From an uncultured Bacteroides sp. (lineage in GTDB: Bacteria > Bacteroidota > Bacteroidia > Bacteroidales > Bacteroidaceae), in contig NZ_CASFWU010000003.1 of the NCBI RefSeq assembly GCF_949298305.1, positions 1-64,000 on the forward strand: 64,000 nucleotides of DNA. The letters are read 5' to 3'. Position 1 is the stretch's first letter. Each line of letters opens with the position of its first letter. Below the pieces are notes generated by a model, which was not told the origin of the DNA, did no database searches, and worked only from the letters and a program-made list of their open reading frames with translations. The position numbers and the translations under genes were made by a program. Shown here one piece after another: positions 45,963-55,191 of the stretch.

Positions 45963-47375
45963 ATGGAACCTGTAACAAAAAACAACGAAGAGTCCAAAGG
46001 ATTCTACAAATTGTCATGGCTCCAACGAATCGGATTCGGCTCCGGTGACTTGGCACAAAACCTTATCTACCAGACGGTATGCATGTACCTGCTCCTCTTT
46101 TACACCAATGTCTATGGATTGAGCCCATCATCCGCAGCCTTCATGTTCCTGATTGTTCGTGTAGTGGACGTATTGTGGGATCCGCTGGTAGGAGCTTTTG
46201 TCGACAAGCACAACCCTCCGCTGGGCAAGTACCGTTCTTACCTGGTATTGGCCGGTATTCCTCTGACAGGTTTTGCCATTCTTTGTTTCTGGAACGGCTT
46301 TTCCGGTTCTTTGGTTTATGCATACATTACATACGTGGGCTTATCCATGCTCTATACATTAATCAATGTTCCCTATGGCGCGCTCAACGCATCATTGACC
46401 CGCGACACCGACGAGATTACCACATTAACCAGCGTACGTATGTTCCTGGCCAATACAGGCGGATTGGCAGTTGCCTATGGTATTCCTAAGATTGTAGCCG
46501 CCATTTCTCCCGACGGTCTGACCAACACCACAATGAGTGCCCATGCCTGGTTCGTCACCATGACCATCTATGGTGTCATCGGGTTGGCTTTGCTCATTTT
46601 CTGTTTCACGCAGTGCCGTGAGCGGGTCGTAATGGATGCCAAGGAAACTGAAAATGTAAAAGTATCTGACCTGTGGGTGGAATTCAAGCGAAACCGCCCC
46701 TTGCGTGTCTTGGCTTTCTTCTTCGTCACAGCCTTTGCCATGATGGCAGTAGGTAACTCGGCAGGTTCCTATTATATGATTTACAATGTGCAAGGCACCA
46801 GCGACCAGATGGCCAATTTCATGGCACTGGGTTCCATTCCGGCCTTCATCTTCATGCCGCTCGTACCTTGGATCAAACGTAAGATAGGTAAACGCGCCAT
46901 GTTCAACGTGTTCCTGTCCATCGCCATCATAGGCATGGCCATGCTTTACATCATTTCAGTCACTCCCTCTCTGAAATCTCAGATTTGGCTGGTGTACGTA
47001 GCCCAGTTCATCAAATCAACGGGTGTCATCGTGGCTACAGGTTATATGTGGGCGTTGGTTCCCGAAGTCATCTCATACGGAGAATACACCACCGGCAAAC
47101 GCATTTCGGGCATTGTCAACGCACTGACCGGCATCTTCTACAAAGCCGGTATGGCCTTGGGAGGTGTGGTTCCCGGCCTGGTATTGGCTTATGTAGGTTT
47201 CGACCAAGAGAATGCTGTCAGCCAGTCTCCTTTAGCCGAACAAGGCATCCTTTGGCTGGTAGCTGTCATTCCCGCCATTCTGTTGGCGTTGGCCATGTTC
47301 ATCATTTCCAAATATGAATTGAGTGATGAAAAGATTGACGAAATCAACAAAGAAATTGAAAAGCGCAACAAATAA
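45963..47375 (+). CDS. GPH-family oligosaccharide:cation symporter
   Basis: The 470-residue membrane protein belongs to the glycoside-pentoside-hexuronide:cation symporter group (MelB/XynP type), with twelve helices. Recognisable parts are the N-terminal IGFGSGDLAQNLIYQ, the loop VVDVLWDPLVGAFVDK and NVPYGALNASLTRDTDE. It should move xylo- or aldouronic oligosaccharides across the inner membrane. This fits the two downstream hydrolases. It lies 32 bases after the esterase gene. The 146-base gap behind it holds no gene. Confidence 0.9.
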   Translation: MEPVTKNNEESKGFYKLSWLQRIGFGSGDLAQNLIYQTVCMYLLLFYTNVYGLSPSSAAFMFLIVRVVDVLWDPLVGAFVDKHNPPLGKYRSYLVLAGIPLTGFAILCFWNGFSGSLVYAYITYVGLSMLYTLINVPYGALNASLTRDTDEITTLTSVRMFLANTGGLAVAYGIPKIVAAISPDGLTNTTMSAHAWFVTMTIYGVIGLALLIFCFTQCRERVVMDAKETENVKVSDLWVEFKRNRPLRVLAFFFVTAFAMMAVGNSAGSYYMIYNVQGTSDQMANFMALGSIPAFIFMPLVPWIKRKIGKRAMFNVFLSIAIIGMAMLYIISVTPSLKSQIWLVYVAQFIKSTGVIVATGYMWALVPEVISYGEYTTGKRISGIVNALTGIFYKAGMALGGVVPGLVLAYVGFDQENAVSQSPLAEQGILWLVAVIPAILLALAMFIISKYELSDEKIDEINKEIEKRNK

Positions 47376-47521
47376 GGAAAAACAAAGCAAACGATTTGCA
47401 CGGAGATGAGCGGACAAGATTCACATAACCGCCCGTCTGTGCCTATCGTACAGAATTTATCCACAAGGATTCTGCAAAGACGAATAACTCAAAATAATGA
47501 ATCTATAAAAAACAAACGATT

Positions 47522-48496
47522 ATGGAAAAAGAGAAAAGATACCTGTTTCCGGCCGACTATATGGCCGACCCGTCGGTACACGTGTTCAACGACCGCGTTT
47601 ACATCTACCCCTCCCACGACTGGGAATGTGAGAACGTTGAAAACGACAACGGCGACCAGTATGTCATGAAGGACAGCCACGTGCTCTCCACCGACGACCC
47701 CATGCACGGCGAAGTCATCGACCACGGCAAGGCACTCGACATTGCCGACATCCCCTGGGCCGGACGCCAGCTGTGGGACAGCGACATTGCCGAGAAAGAC
47801 GGCAAATACTACCTGTACTTCCCGCTGAAGGACAAGACCGACATCTTCCGCATCGGCGTGGCCGTCGGCGACCGCCCCGAAGGTCCGTTCATTCCCCAGC
47901 CCGACCCCATCCGTGGCAGCTACAGCATCGACATCGCCGTACTGAAGGAAGGCGAGGACTACTACATGTACTTCGGCGGCATCTGGGGCGGACAGCTCCA
48001 ACGCTACAAGGACAACAAGGCACTGGAGATTCCCGAACTGCCCGAAGGCGACCAGCCTGCCCTGCCCAGCCGCGTAGTAAAACTGAGCAAGGACATGCTG
48101 CAGTTTGCCGAAGAACCGCGCCCCGTCATCGTGGTGGACGAAAACGGCGAGCCGCTGAAGGCCAACAACCCCTACCGCTTCTTCGAGGCCAGCTGGGTAC
48201 ACAAGTACAACGGAAAGTACTACTTCTCCTACTCGACGGGTGACACGCACATGCTCTGCTACGCCATCGGCGACAATCCTTACGGCCCGTTCACCTACCA
48301 GGGCGTCATCCTGACTCCCGTCGTAGGCTGGACTACCCACCACTCCATCGTGGAATACAAGGGCAAGTGGTATCTGTTCCACCACGACAGCGTGCCCTCG
48401 GGCGGCAAGTCCTGGCTCCGCAGCCTGAAGGTGTGCGAACTGGAATACGATGCCGAAGGCCACATTTTAACCATTGACGGCGGAGGAGAAAAATAG
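47522..48496 (+). CDS. Cytoplasmic glycoside hydrolase family 43
   Basis: The 324-residue protein is a five-bladed beta-propeller GH43 with no signal peptide, so it acts in the cytoplasm after import. The blade-1 catalytic base lies in YMADPSVHVF, the pKa-modulating Asp in WDSDIAEKDGKYYLYF or SYSIDIAVLKEG, and the general acid Glu in RFFEASWVHKYNGKYYFSYS. GH43 enzymes cleave beta-xylosides or alpha-arabinofuranosides. Beta-xylosidase is the most likely role beside GH67 and UxuA. Only one base separates its stop from the GH67 start. Confidence 0.9.
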   Translation: MEKEKRYLFPADYMADPSVHVFNDRVYIYPSHDWECENVENDNGDQYVMKDSHVLSTDDPMHGEVIDHGKALDIADIPWAGRQLWDSDIAEKDGKYYLYFPLKDKTDIFRIGVAVGDRPEGPFIPQPDPIRGSYSIDIAVLKEGEDYYMYFGGIWGGQLQRYKDNKALEIPELPEGDQPALPSRVVKLSKDMLQFAEEPRPVIVVDENGEPLKANNPYRFFEASWVHKYNGKYYFSYSTGDTHMLCYAIGDNPYGPFTYQGVILTPVVGWTTHHSIVEYKGKWYLFHHDSVPSGGKSWLRSLKVCELEYDAEGHILTIDGGGEK

Positions 48497-48497
48497 C

Positions 48498-50510
48498 ATG
48501 AAACGACGCTGGATACTGACAGCAGGGCTGGCCCTGCTGTCAATACTCAAAATGGCTGCCGAAGACGGCAGCCATTTATGGCTCCGCCCGCACCAAGGAG
48601 CCAATGCACAGGTGACCGCACCGCGCCAGTCGCCCACTCTGGACATTGCCGCCAACGAACTGCGACAGGCCTGGAAGGGAGCGCCCGTGACGCTCGAACT
48701 GAAGAAGGACAAGCAGCTGGGACAGGAAGGGTTCCGCATCAGCCGGCAGGCCGACCGCGTACTCCTCTCCTCGCCCAACGAAACCGGACTGCTCTACGGA
48801 GCCTACCACCTGCTGCGCCTGCAGGAGACACAGGCCCTCTCCCGCCTGGACGGTGAGGGAGTGACCGAAGTACCCGCCTACGGTCTGCGCATCCTCAACC
48901 ACTGGGACAACCTGGACGGAACCATCGAGCGCGGCTATGCAGGCCAGTCGCTCTGGAACTGGGACGAACTGCCCGGCAAGCTCTCCGACCGCTACGAAGC
49001 CTATGCCCGCGCCAACGCCTCGGTCGGCATCAACGCCACCGTGCTGAACAACGTCAACGCCTCGCCCCAGATGCTCTCTACCGAATACCTGCAAAAAGTG
49101 AAAGCACTGGCCGACGTCTTCCGCCCCTACGGCATCCGCGTCTTCCTGTCCGTCAACTTCGCCTCGCCCATGCAGCTGGGCGGATTGTCTACAGCCGACC
49201 CGCTGGACAAGGCCGTCATCCGCTGGTGGAAGGACAAAGCCAAGGAAATCTATCAGCTGATACCCGACTTCGGCGGCTTCCTCGTGAAAGCCAACTCCGA
49301 GGGACAGCCCGGCCCGTGCGACTTCGGCCGCACCCACGCCGAGGGAGCCAACATGCTGGCCGATGCCCTGAAGCCCTACAAGGGAATCGTCATGTGGCGT
49401 GCCTTTGTCTACAGTCCGTCGGATGCCGACCGCGCCAAGCAGGCCTATCTGGAGTTCCAGCCGCTGGACGGCCGGTTCCGCTCCAACGTCATCGTACAAA
49501 TCAAGAACGGCCCGATAGACTTCCAGCCGCGCGAACCCTACAGCCCCCTGTTCGGCGCCATGCCGAAAACGCCGCTGATGGTCGAGTTCCAGATTACGCA
49601 GGAGTATCTGGGCCACTCCAACCACCTGGCCTACCTGGCCCCCATGTGGAAGGAATTCTTCCAGTTCGTGACTCCCGCCTCCATCCAGGCTGTGGCCGGA
49701 GTAAGCAACATCGGCTCGGACACCAACTGGTGCGGACACCCCTTTGCGCAGTCCAACTGGTACGCCTTCGGCAGACTGGCCTGGAACCCTGAACTCAGCT
49801 CGGACGAGATTGCAGACGAGTGGCTGAAGCAGACCTTCACCACCGACGAGGCCTTCGTAGGTCCCGTCAAGGAAATCATGCTGGAGAGCCGCGAGGCCGT
49901 TGTGGACTACATGATGCCGCTGGGTCTGCATCACCTCTTTGCCTGGGGACACCACTACGGCCCCGAACCCTGGTGCAGCGTGGACGGCGCACGCCCCGAC
50001 TGGCTGCCCTCCTACTACCACAAGGCCGATGCAGAAGGTATCGGGTTCGACCGCAGTTCCAAAGGCAGCAACGCCACCGCGCAGTATCCCGCAGAACTGG
50101 CGGCACAGTACGACAACCTGTCCACCTGCCCCGACGAGTACGTCCTCTGGTTCCACCACGTGCCCTGGACACACCGCCTGCAGAGCGGCCGCACCCTGTG
50201 GGACGAGCTGTGCCACCGCTACGACAACGGTGTGCAGCAGGTAAAAAAGTTCCAGAAAGTATGGGACCAAGCCGAAAAGTATGTAGATTTGCAACGCTTC
50301 CAGGAGGTACAATCCTTGCTGAAGATACAGATGCGCGACGCCGTGTGGTGGAAGGACGCCTGCCTGCTCTATTTCCAGGAGTTCTCCAAGCTGCCCATCC
50401 CTTACGACATCGAACGCCCCATCCACAACCTGCGCAGCCTGCAAAAGGTGCAGCTGCCCATCAGCAACTACGAGTGCCCCACAGAAGAATTGTTGAACAA
50501 GAACAGATAA
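48498..50510 (+). CDS. Alpha-glucuronidase, GH67
   Basis: The 670-residue enzyme removes glucuronic or 4-O-methylglucuronic acid from the non-reducing end of xylo-oligosaccharides. Family sequence is clear: RILNHWDNLDGTIERGYAG, LVKANSEGQPGP (general acid Glu), IKNGPIDFQPREP and MVEFQITQEYLGHS, which hold the carboxylates of the active site, and the C-terminal VPWTHRLQSGRTLWDELCHR. A signal peptide (about 1-21) suggests a periplasmic enzyme, in contrast to the preceding GH43. The ATG at 48498 is one base after the GH43 stop, so translation is likely coupled. Confidence 0.95.
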   Translation: MKRRWILTAGLALLSILKMAAEDGSHLWLRPHQGANAQVTAPRQSPTLDIAANELRQAWKGAPVTLELKKDKQLGQEGFRISRQADRVLLSSPNETGLLYGAYHLLRLQETQALSRLDGEGVTEVPAYGLRILNHWDNLDGTIERGYAGQSLWNWDELPGKLSDRYEAYARANASVGINATVLNNVNASPQMLSTEYLQKVKALADVFRPYGIRVFLSVNFASPMQLGGLSTADPLDKAVIRWWKDKAKEIYQLIPDFGGFLVKANSEGQPGPCDFGRTHAEGANMLADALKPYKGIVMWRAFVYSPSDADRAKQAYLEFQPLDGRFRSNVIVQIKNGPIDFQPREPYSPLFGAMPKTPLMVEFQITQEYLGHSNHLAYLAPMWKEFFQFVTPASIQAVAGVSNIGSDTNWCGHPFAQSNWYAFGRLAWNPELSSDEIADEWLKQTFTTDEAFVGPVKEIMLESREAVVDYMMPLGLHHLFAWGHHYGPEPWCSVDGARPDWLPSYYHKADAEGIGFDRSSKGSNATAQYPAELAAQYDNLSTCPDEYVLWFHHVPWTHRLQSGRTLWDELCHRYDNGVQQVKKFQKVWDQAEKYVDLQRFQEVQSLLKIQMRDAVWWKDACLLYFQEFSKLPIPYDIERPIHNLRSLQKVQLPISNYECPTEELLNKNR

Positions 50511-50516
50511 AGGAAT

Positions 50517-51701
50517 ATGGAAAAAACATGGAGATGGTTCGGAAAGAAAGACAAAATCACGCTTGACATGCTCCGCCAGATTGGCGTGGAAGGCATCGTT
50601 ACCGCCCTGCACGACGTACCCAACGGAGAAATCTGGACAACGGAAGCCATTCTGGACCTGAAGAACTACATTGAATCCCACGGCCTGCGCTGGTCTGTGG
50701 TAGAGAGCCTGCCCGTGTGCGAGGCCATCAAGTACGCCGGCCCCGAACGCGACCAGCTGATTGAGAACTACAAGGTCAGCCTGGCCAACCTGGGCAAAGC
50801 AGGCGTCAAGACCGTGTGCTACAACTTCATGCCGGTCATCGACTGGATACGCACCGACCTCCAGCATCCCTGGGCCGACGGCACCTCGTCGCTCTACTTC
50901 GACCGCATCCGCTTTGCCTACTTCGACCTCAAGATTCTGCAACGGGAAGGAGCTGAAAAAGACTATACCCCGGAAGAACTGCAGAAGGTGGAACAACTGG
51001 ACCGCGTCATCACCGAGGCCGAGAAGGACGAACTGATAGACACCATCATCGTCAAGACCCAAGGCTTCGTCAACGGCAACATCAAGGAGGGCGACAAGAA
51101 CCCCGTGAACATCTTCCGGAACCTGCTGGCCCTCTATAAAGGTATCGACCGCAACGCCCTGCGCGAGAACATGCGCTACTTCCTCAACGCCATCATGCCC
51201 GTGTGCGACGAGTACGGCGTCAACATGTGCGTACACCCGGACGACCCGCCTTTCCAGGTGCTGGGCCTGCCGCGCATCGTGACGGACGAGGCGGACATCG
51301 CCTGGTTCCTGAACGCTGTGGACAATCCGCACAACGGACTCACCTTCTGCGCAGGCTCGCTCAGCGCCGGCGAGCAGAACGACACCCGCACGCTGGCCCG
51401 CAAGTTTGCCTCGCGCACCCACTTCGTACACCTGCGCAGCACGAAGGCCATGCCCGGCGGCAACTTCATCGAGAGCTCGCACCTGGAAGGAAGAGGCCAC
51501 CTGATAGACCTGATACGCATCTTCGAGCAGACGAATCCCGCCCTGCCCATGCGCGTAGACCACGGCCGCACCATGCTGGGCGACGAGGACAAAGGTTACA
51601 ACCCCGGCTACTCGTTCCACGGACGGATGCTGGCACTGGCACAGGTGGAAGGCATGATGGCCGTGGTGCAGGACGAAATGCGCCGCGGCGAGTGCCGATA
51701 A
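50517..51701 (+). CDS. uxuA: Mannonate dehydratase
   Basis: The 394-residue cytoplasmic enzyme turns D-mannonate into 2-keto-3-deoxygluconate in glucuronate breakdown. Family motifs present are GVEGIVTALHDVPNGEIWT, NFMPVIDWIRTDL, NMCVHPDDPPFQVLGLPRIV, FCAGSLSAGEQND and MRVDHGRTMLGDEDKGYNPG, with metal-ligand His and Cys residues in them. Length equals E. coli UxuA. It begins 6 bases after the GH67 stop, linking uronic acid release directly to its catabolism. It is the last gene of the operon, before a strong hairpin. UxaC, UxuB and the KDG enzymes are not in the window. Confidence 0.96.
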   Translation: MEKTWRWFGKKDKITLDMLRQIGVEGIVTALHDVPNGEIWTTEAILDLKNYIESHGLRWSVVESLPVCEAIKYAGPERDQLIENYKVSLANLGKAGVKTVCYNFMPVIDWIRTDLQHPWADGTSSLYFDRIRFAYFDLKILQREGAEKDYTPEELQKVEQLDRVITEAEKDELIDTIIVKTQGFVNGNIKEGDKNPVNIFRNLLALYKGIDRNALRENMRYFLNAIMPVCDEYGVNMCVHPDDPPFQVLGLPRIVTDEADIAWFLNAVDNPHNGLTFCAGSLSAGEQNDTRTLARKFASRTHFVHLRSTKAMPGGNFIESSHLEGRGHLIDLIRIFEQTNPALPMRVDHGRTMLGDEDKGYNPGYSFHGRMLALAQVEGMMAVVQDEMRRGECR

Positions 51702-51736
51702 GGCAAGCCTCTGCATGCAAGCAGACAGATATGCTT

Positions 51737-51815
51737 CGGCCGCGGACAACAGGAGTGTTACGGGGGAAAAATCCACTTCCCCGACGCAACACATCCTGTT
51801 GCCCGCGGCCGTTTT
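51737..51815 (+). terminator. Long hairpin terminator after uxuA
   Basis: CGGCCGCGG (51737-51745) pairs with CCGCGGCCG (51803-51811), and the inner CAACAGGA pairs with TCCTGTTG with one-base bulges. An inner GGGGAA/TTCCCC stem is also possible. TTTT follows. It ends the plus-strand operon. Confidence 0.8.
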
Positions 51816-51906
51816 ATGAACGTTCCACGCTTTCCTTCTATCCGTTTGATGCAATGGCCTTCACACCTTCACAGCATCACAATCCACAGATTAACAACTG
51901 TTTTCT

Positions 51907-51932
51907 GTGAGTTCAGGGTTTCACGACATCCG
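51907..51932. repeat. GTGAnn-N6-TTTCACGACATCCG element, copy 1
   Basis: The 14 bases TTTCACGACATCCG (51919-51932) are identical to 61748-61761. In both places they are preceded by a GTGA-type half-site with a 6-base spacer, forming a dyad. Both copies lie on the same side of a TGCAAG-type 22-nt array. Confidence 0.6.
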
Positions 51933-51986
51933 TCCTCCACCTCTCCCCCAACAGTTTGTCCCCGACCGTTTCTCATCAGGGAGAAA

Positions 51987-52096
51987 CATGAATGCCCGCA
52001 GGGACACCGGACCGTGCAAGCACCGTCCGCAGTGAATGCTTGCACGGTCCGTCCACCATGCTTGCATCGTCCGCGGACGATGCAAGCATTCACCTG
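51987..52096. repeat. Tandem array of 22-nt units with palindromes (array B)
   Basis: Cores TGCCCG, TGCAAG, TGCTTG, TGCTTG and TGCAAG start at 51993, 52015, 52037, 52059 and 52081, exactly 22 bases apart. A perfect 32-base palindrome occupies 52058-52089. Units 2 and 3 (GGACCGTGCAAGC against its complement) and units 3 and 5 (13 bases) form alternative perfect hairpins. Confidence 0.9.
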
Positions 52097-52193
52097 ACGG
52101 AGTATGCCTATCCCCTGTAATACGGTTCACGCCGCTTCCGGTCTGCTCCGTTGTTCCGGCAAAAGCACACACTGCTTCGGGCAGACAACGTTC

Positions 52194-53417
52194 TCAGCTA
52201 TGCACGTTCTCCGCGTCCTCCAGTTTCTTCAGCCTCAGCAGCGCCTCTATATAATAGTAGTCGGCGTAGATGATGGAGGCGTCAATCTCCGAACCGGCGG
52301 GTTTGTGACCGGTGGAATGCAGCAGGAAGGAAGGCTTGCTCTTGCGGCTCTGGTACTGCTCCGAACTGAGCGACTCCAGCATCTTCACCGCAGCGGCACG
52401 GTAGTGCTTGCTCCGCTCTTCCTGGGTGAAGGTGGAAAGTTCCAGCAGCGCCGAGGCAACTACGGCCGCGGCCGAGGCGTCGCGGGGCGCGTCGGGTATG
52501 GCAGGGTCATCGAAATCCCAATAAGGAACGTAGTCTTCCGGCAGGCGTTCCAGATAGACATCGGCCACCCGTTGCACGAACTCCAGATAGCGGGGGTCCT
52601 TCGTCTCGCGGTACATCACCGTGTAGCCGTAGATGGCCCAGGCCTGTCCGCGTGCCCACATGCTGTTGTCGGCATATCCCTGGTGGGTCACTCCGCGCAG
52701 GAAGTCGCCTGTCAGTGTGTCGTAGACAGCCACATGGTAGGACGTATAATCCGGACGGAAGTGGTATTTCATGGTCTTGTCGGCATGTGAGATGGCCAGG
52801 TCTGCCAAGTAGGGATTGCCTCCGTTCTTGGCTGCCCAGAACAGCAGTTCCAGATTAATCATGTTGTCCATGATGGTGTTATGTCCGCCGAACAGCTCCA
52901 CGTTGCGCGGCCAGGAGAGGATGGTTCCCACCCGGGGCCGGAAGAGGGTGGCCAGCGTGTCCGCCGTGTCCAGTATCACCTGCTTGTACTCCGGGTTGTT
53001 CGTCAGGCGATAGGCATTCCCGTAACTGCAGAATACCAGAAAGCCCAAATCGTGGTCGAAGGCCGGAGTCTCTGACAGGAACTTGAGCGAGGCCGTAAAC
53101 TTCTCGGCTTCCCGGCGGATGGCTTCGTCGCCGGTATATTCGTAGTCATACCAGAGGATGCCCGGCCAGAAGCCAGCACACCATTCTTCCTTGGTGGCCT
53201 TGCGGCAATGCCACGTGTTGAGGCTGTCCGCAATGTTACGGGGCATCATCGTGTAGTCTATGGTGCCGCCGCCCGCCTCCTTCAGTTCTTCCAGCGTGCG
53301 GTGTACCTGTTTGTCACAATAGTCCAATGCGCGTTCGGCATCGAATTCTTTTTCAGCGGTGGTGCAGGCCGAGAGCAAACACAGGCCCAGTCCTGCCAGC
53401 AATGTCTTTGTCTTCAT
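52194..53417 (-). CDS. GH88 unsaturated glucuronyl hydrolase-type lipoprotein
   Basis: The 407-residue lipoprotein (signal ending LLSACTT, Cys about 18) has the alpha/alpha-barrel of family 88. Motifs include EWCAGFWPGILWYDYEYTGD, FDHDLGFLVFCSYGNAYRLT, NMINLELLFWAAKNGG and TSYHVAVYDTLTG...THQGYADNSMWARGQAWAIYG, with the catalytic Asp residues in the DHD and NMINLE neighbourhoods. GH88 hydrates and removes 4,5-unsaturated uronic acids made by lyases; no lyase gene is in the window. It is the last gene of the minus-strand operon, 12 bases after GH43. Confidence 0.9.
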   Translation of the reverse strand: MKTKTLLAGLGLCLLSACTTAEKEFDAERALDYCDKQVHRTLEELKEAGGGTIDYTMMPRNIADSLNTWHCRKATKEEWCAGFWPGILWYDYEYTGDEAIRREAEKFTASLKFLSETPAFDHDLGFLVFCSYGNAYRLTNNPEYKQVILDTADTLATLFRPRVGTILSWPRNVELFGGHNTIMDNMINLELLFWAAKNGGNPYLADLAISHADKTMKYHFRPDYTSYHVAVYDTLTGDFLRGVTHQGYADNSMWARGQAWAIYGYTVMYRETKDPRYLEFVQRVADVYLERLPEDYVPYWDFDDPAIPDAPRDASAAAVVASALLELSTFTQEERSKHYRAAAVKMLESLSSEQYQSRKSKPSFLLHSTGHKPAGSEIDASIIYADYYYIEALLRLKKLEDAENVHS

Positions 53418-53429
53418 ATTTTTGTTATA

Positions 53430-55082
53430 TCATTTGTCTACACGAAACCAGTCGGCATCCACCCAGCCGCGCTCCTTGCCGTGGGGCGTGGTGCTGAAGA
53501 GGCCCACCTTGGCTCCTATCCATTTGCCCTGCCGGGCCTGGAAGGGCACACCGGCGGGGTGGTACTTCTTTCCGTCCAGGCTGTAGAAGAAGCGGCACCG
53601 GCCTCCCTTCTCCACCGCCACCCGCAGGTAGATTTCCCGCTCGTAGTTGGGATAGAGCCCAGCCTCGAACTTGCGGCTCGGCGGCAGCTCCGTCAGACGG
53701 GTCACTGTCTCCGCATTTCCCTGCTCGGCGTCGCGGCAGACGGCCTGCTTCAGCACAAAGCCTTCGCCCAGCTTCTCCACGCCCAGGTAGCAGTAGTCCC
53801 AGCCCATCACAATCAGGCCCGACTGCTGTCCGTCGGCCTTGGCAGAAATCTTCAGCCGGGTGGTAGCGGTAAACTCCTCGGCGGGAAACTTCTGCAACAG
53901 CAGGTTGGGCACCTCCCAGAAGTTCACGAAACGTTCGGACAGGATGTGGCCGTAGAGGCGCACGTAGCCCAGGCCCGTAGTGAAGCCGAAGGTGTCCTGA
54001 TAGTTGGCGTGCCACTGCCATTGCAGGCCCAGGTTGCGCGAGTCGAACTCGTCGCTTTCCACCGGGGTCTCCACCGGCCACTCGCGTCCCACGTCCGGCT
54101 TGCGGCAGGTTGTCACCGGTTCGCCACAGCCGTCGCCGTCCTGGTCCTTGCCTATCACGGGCCAGTCGTCCACCCACGTCATGGGGTTCAGATGAATCAC
54201 ACGGCCATAGGCACCCTTGTCCTGAAAGTGTACGAACCAGGACTGCCCGGTGCAGGTTTCCACCCAGCCGCCCTGGTGCGGGCCGTTGATGTCCGTCCCG
54301 CCCTGTGCCATCACGATTCGGGCCTCGTAGGGTCCGTAGACGTTTCTGGAGCGCAAGGCCAGCTGCCAGCCCGTGGCCACACCGCCCGCGGGAGCCAGTA
54401 TGTAGTAATACCCGTTGCGTTTGTAGAATTTGGGACCTTCGACGGTGTGGTTCACCCCGTCGTTCCCGTCAAACACGAAGACGGGATTGCCGATGACCTG
54501 CGTACCCTCGGCATTCATCTCGCAGACCGTAATCACGCTGTTCATGCCTGCCCGGCTGCCCGCCCAGGCATGTACCAGGTAGGCCTTGCCGTCGTCGTCC
54601 CACAGCGGCGTGGGGTCTATCATGCCCCGTCCGGCCTTCACCAGCACGGGCTTCTCCCACTCGCCCTGTGGGTCGCGGGTCTTCACCATGAAGATGCCCC
54701 AGTCCGGGTCGCCCCAATAGATGTAGTATGCTCCGTTGTGGTGCCTGATGGAGGGAGCCCATACGCCCTTGCCGTGTTGGGCCCGGTTGTAGAACTCCTG
54801 CGGCTCGATGGCCTTCAACGCATAGTTCACCAGCTGCCAGTTCACCAGGTCCTTGGAATGGAGGATGGGCAGCCCCGGCGTGCAGTTGAAGCTGGAAGCC
54901 GTCATGTAGAAGTCATCGCCCACCGCGCAGACATCCGGGTCGGAGTAGTCGGCGTGAAGCACCGGATTCCGGTAGGTGCCGTTACCCTGGTCGGCCACCC
55001 ACACTTTGGAGACGTACTGGGCACCGGCATCCGGGCCCAGCAACGTCAGCAAAAAACCTATCAAAACAATCTTTACCTTCAT
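53430..55082 (-). CDS. Exported glycoside hydrolase family 43 with C-terminal beta-sandwich
   Basis: The 550-residue enzyme has a signal peptide (about 1-22, DAGA) and the GH43 propeller in residues 30-320. The base Asp is in HADYSDPDVCAVGDDFYMTA; the acid Glu is in HTVEGPKFYKRNGYYYILAP. A C-terminal sandwich domain (about 345-550; WQWHANYQDTFGF to WVDADWFRVDK) is of the type fused to beta-xylosidases and arabinofuranosidases. It is the middle gene of the GH97-GH43-GH88 operon. Substrate is likely a xylose or arabinose side chain or chain end. Confidence 0.9.
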   Translation of the reverse strand: MKVKIVLIGFLLTLLGPDAGAQYVSKVWVADQGNGTYRNPVLHADYSDPDVCAVGDDFYMTASSFNCTPGLPILHSKDLVNWQLVNYALKAIEPQEFYNRAQHGKGVWAPSIRHHNGAYYIYWGDPDWGIFMVKTRDPQGEWEKPVLVKAGRGMIDPTPLWDDDGKAYLVHAWAGSRAGMNSVITVCEMNAEGTQVIGNPVFVFDGNDGVNHTVEGPKFYKRNGYYYILAPAGGVATGWQLALRSRNVYGPYEARIVMAQGGTDINGPHQGGWVETCTGQSWFVHFQDKGAYGRVIHLNPMTWVDDWPVIGKDQDGDGCGEPVTTCRKPDVGREWPVETPVESDEFDSRNLGLQWQWHANYQDTFGFTTGLGYVRLYGHILSERFVNFWEVPNLLLQKFPAEEFTATTRLKISAKADGQQSGLIVMGWDYCYLGVEKLGEGFVLKQAVCRDAEQGNAETVTRLTELPPSRKFEAGLYPNYEREIYLRVAVEKGGRCRFFYSLDGKKYHPAGVPFQARQGKWIGAKVGLFSTTPHGKERGWVDADWFRVDK

Positions 55083-55191
55083 CCTATTTACAACTTAATC
55101 AGAAGTTAATTCTGTACGAGGCGGCAGGACTTCCCCGAACCGCCCGATAACATTTATATATACGAAGGGAAAGGCCGGTACACTCAACCGC

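Noticed and set aside
48576..51854. 1092-codon open frame on the minus strand
   Set aside because: It is antisense to the clear GH43-GH67-UxuA genes and has no recognisable domain; the bias comes from GC-rich third positions of those genes.
53208..55109. 633-codon open frame on the plus strand
   Set aside because: It is antisense to GH88 and GH43, with no recognisable motif.
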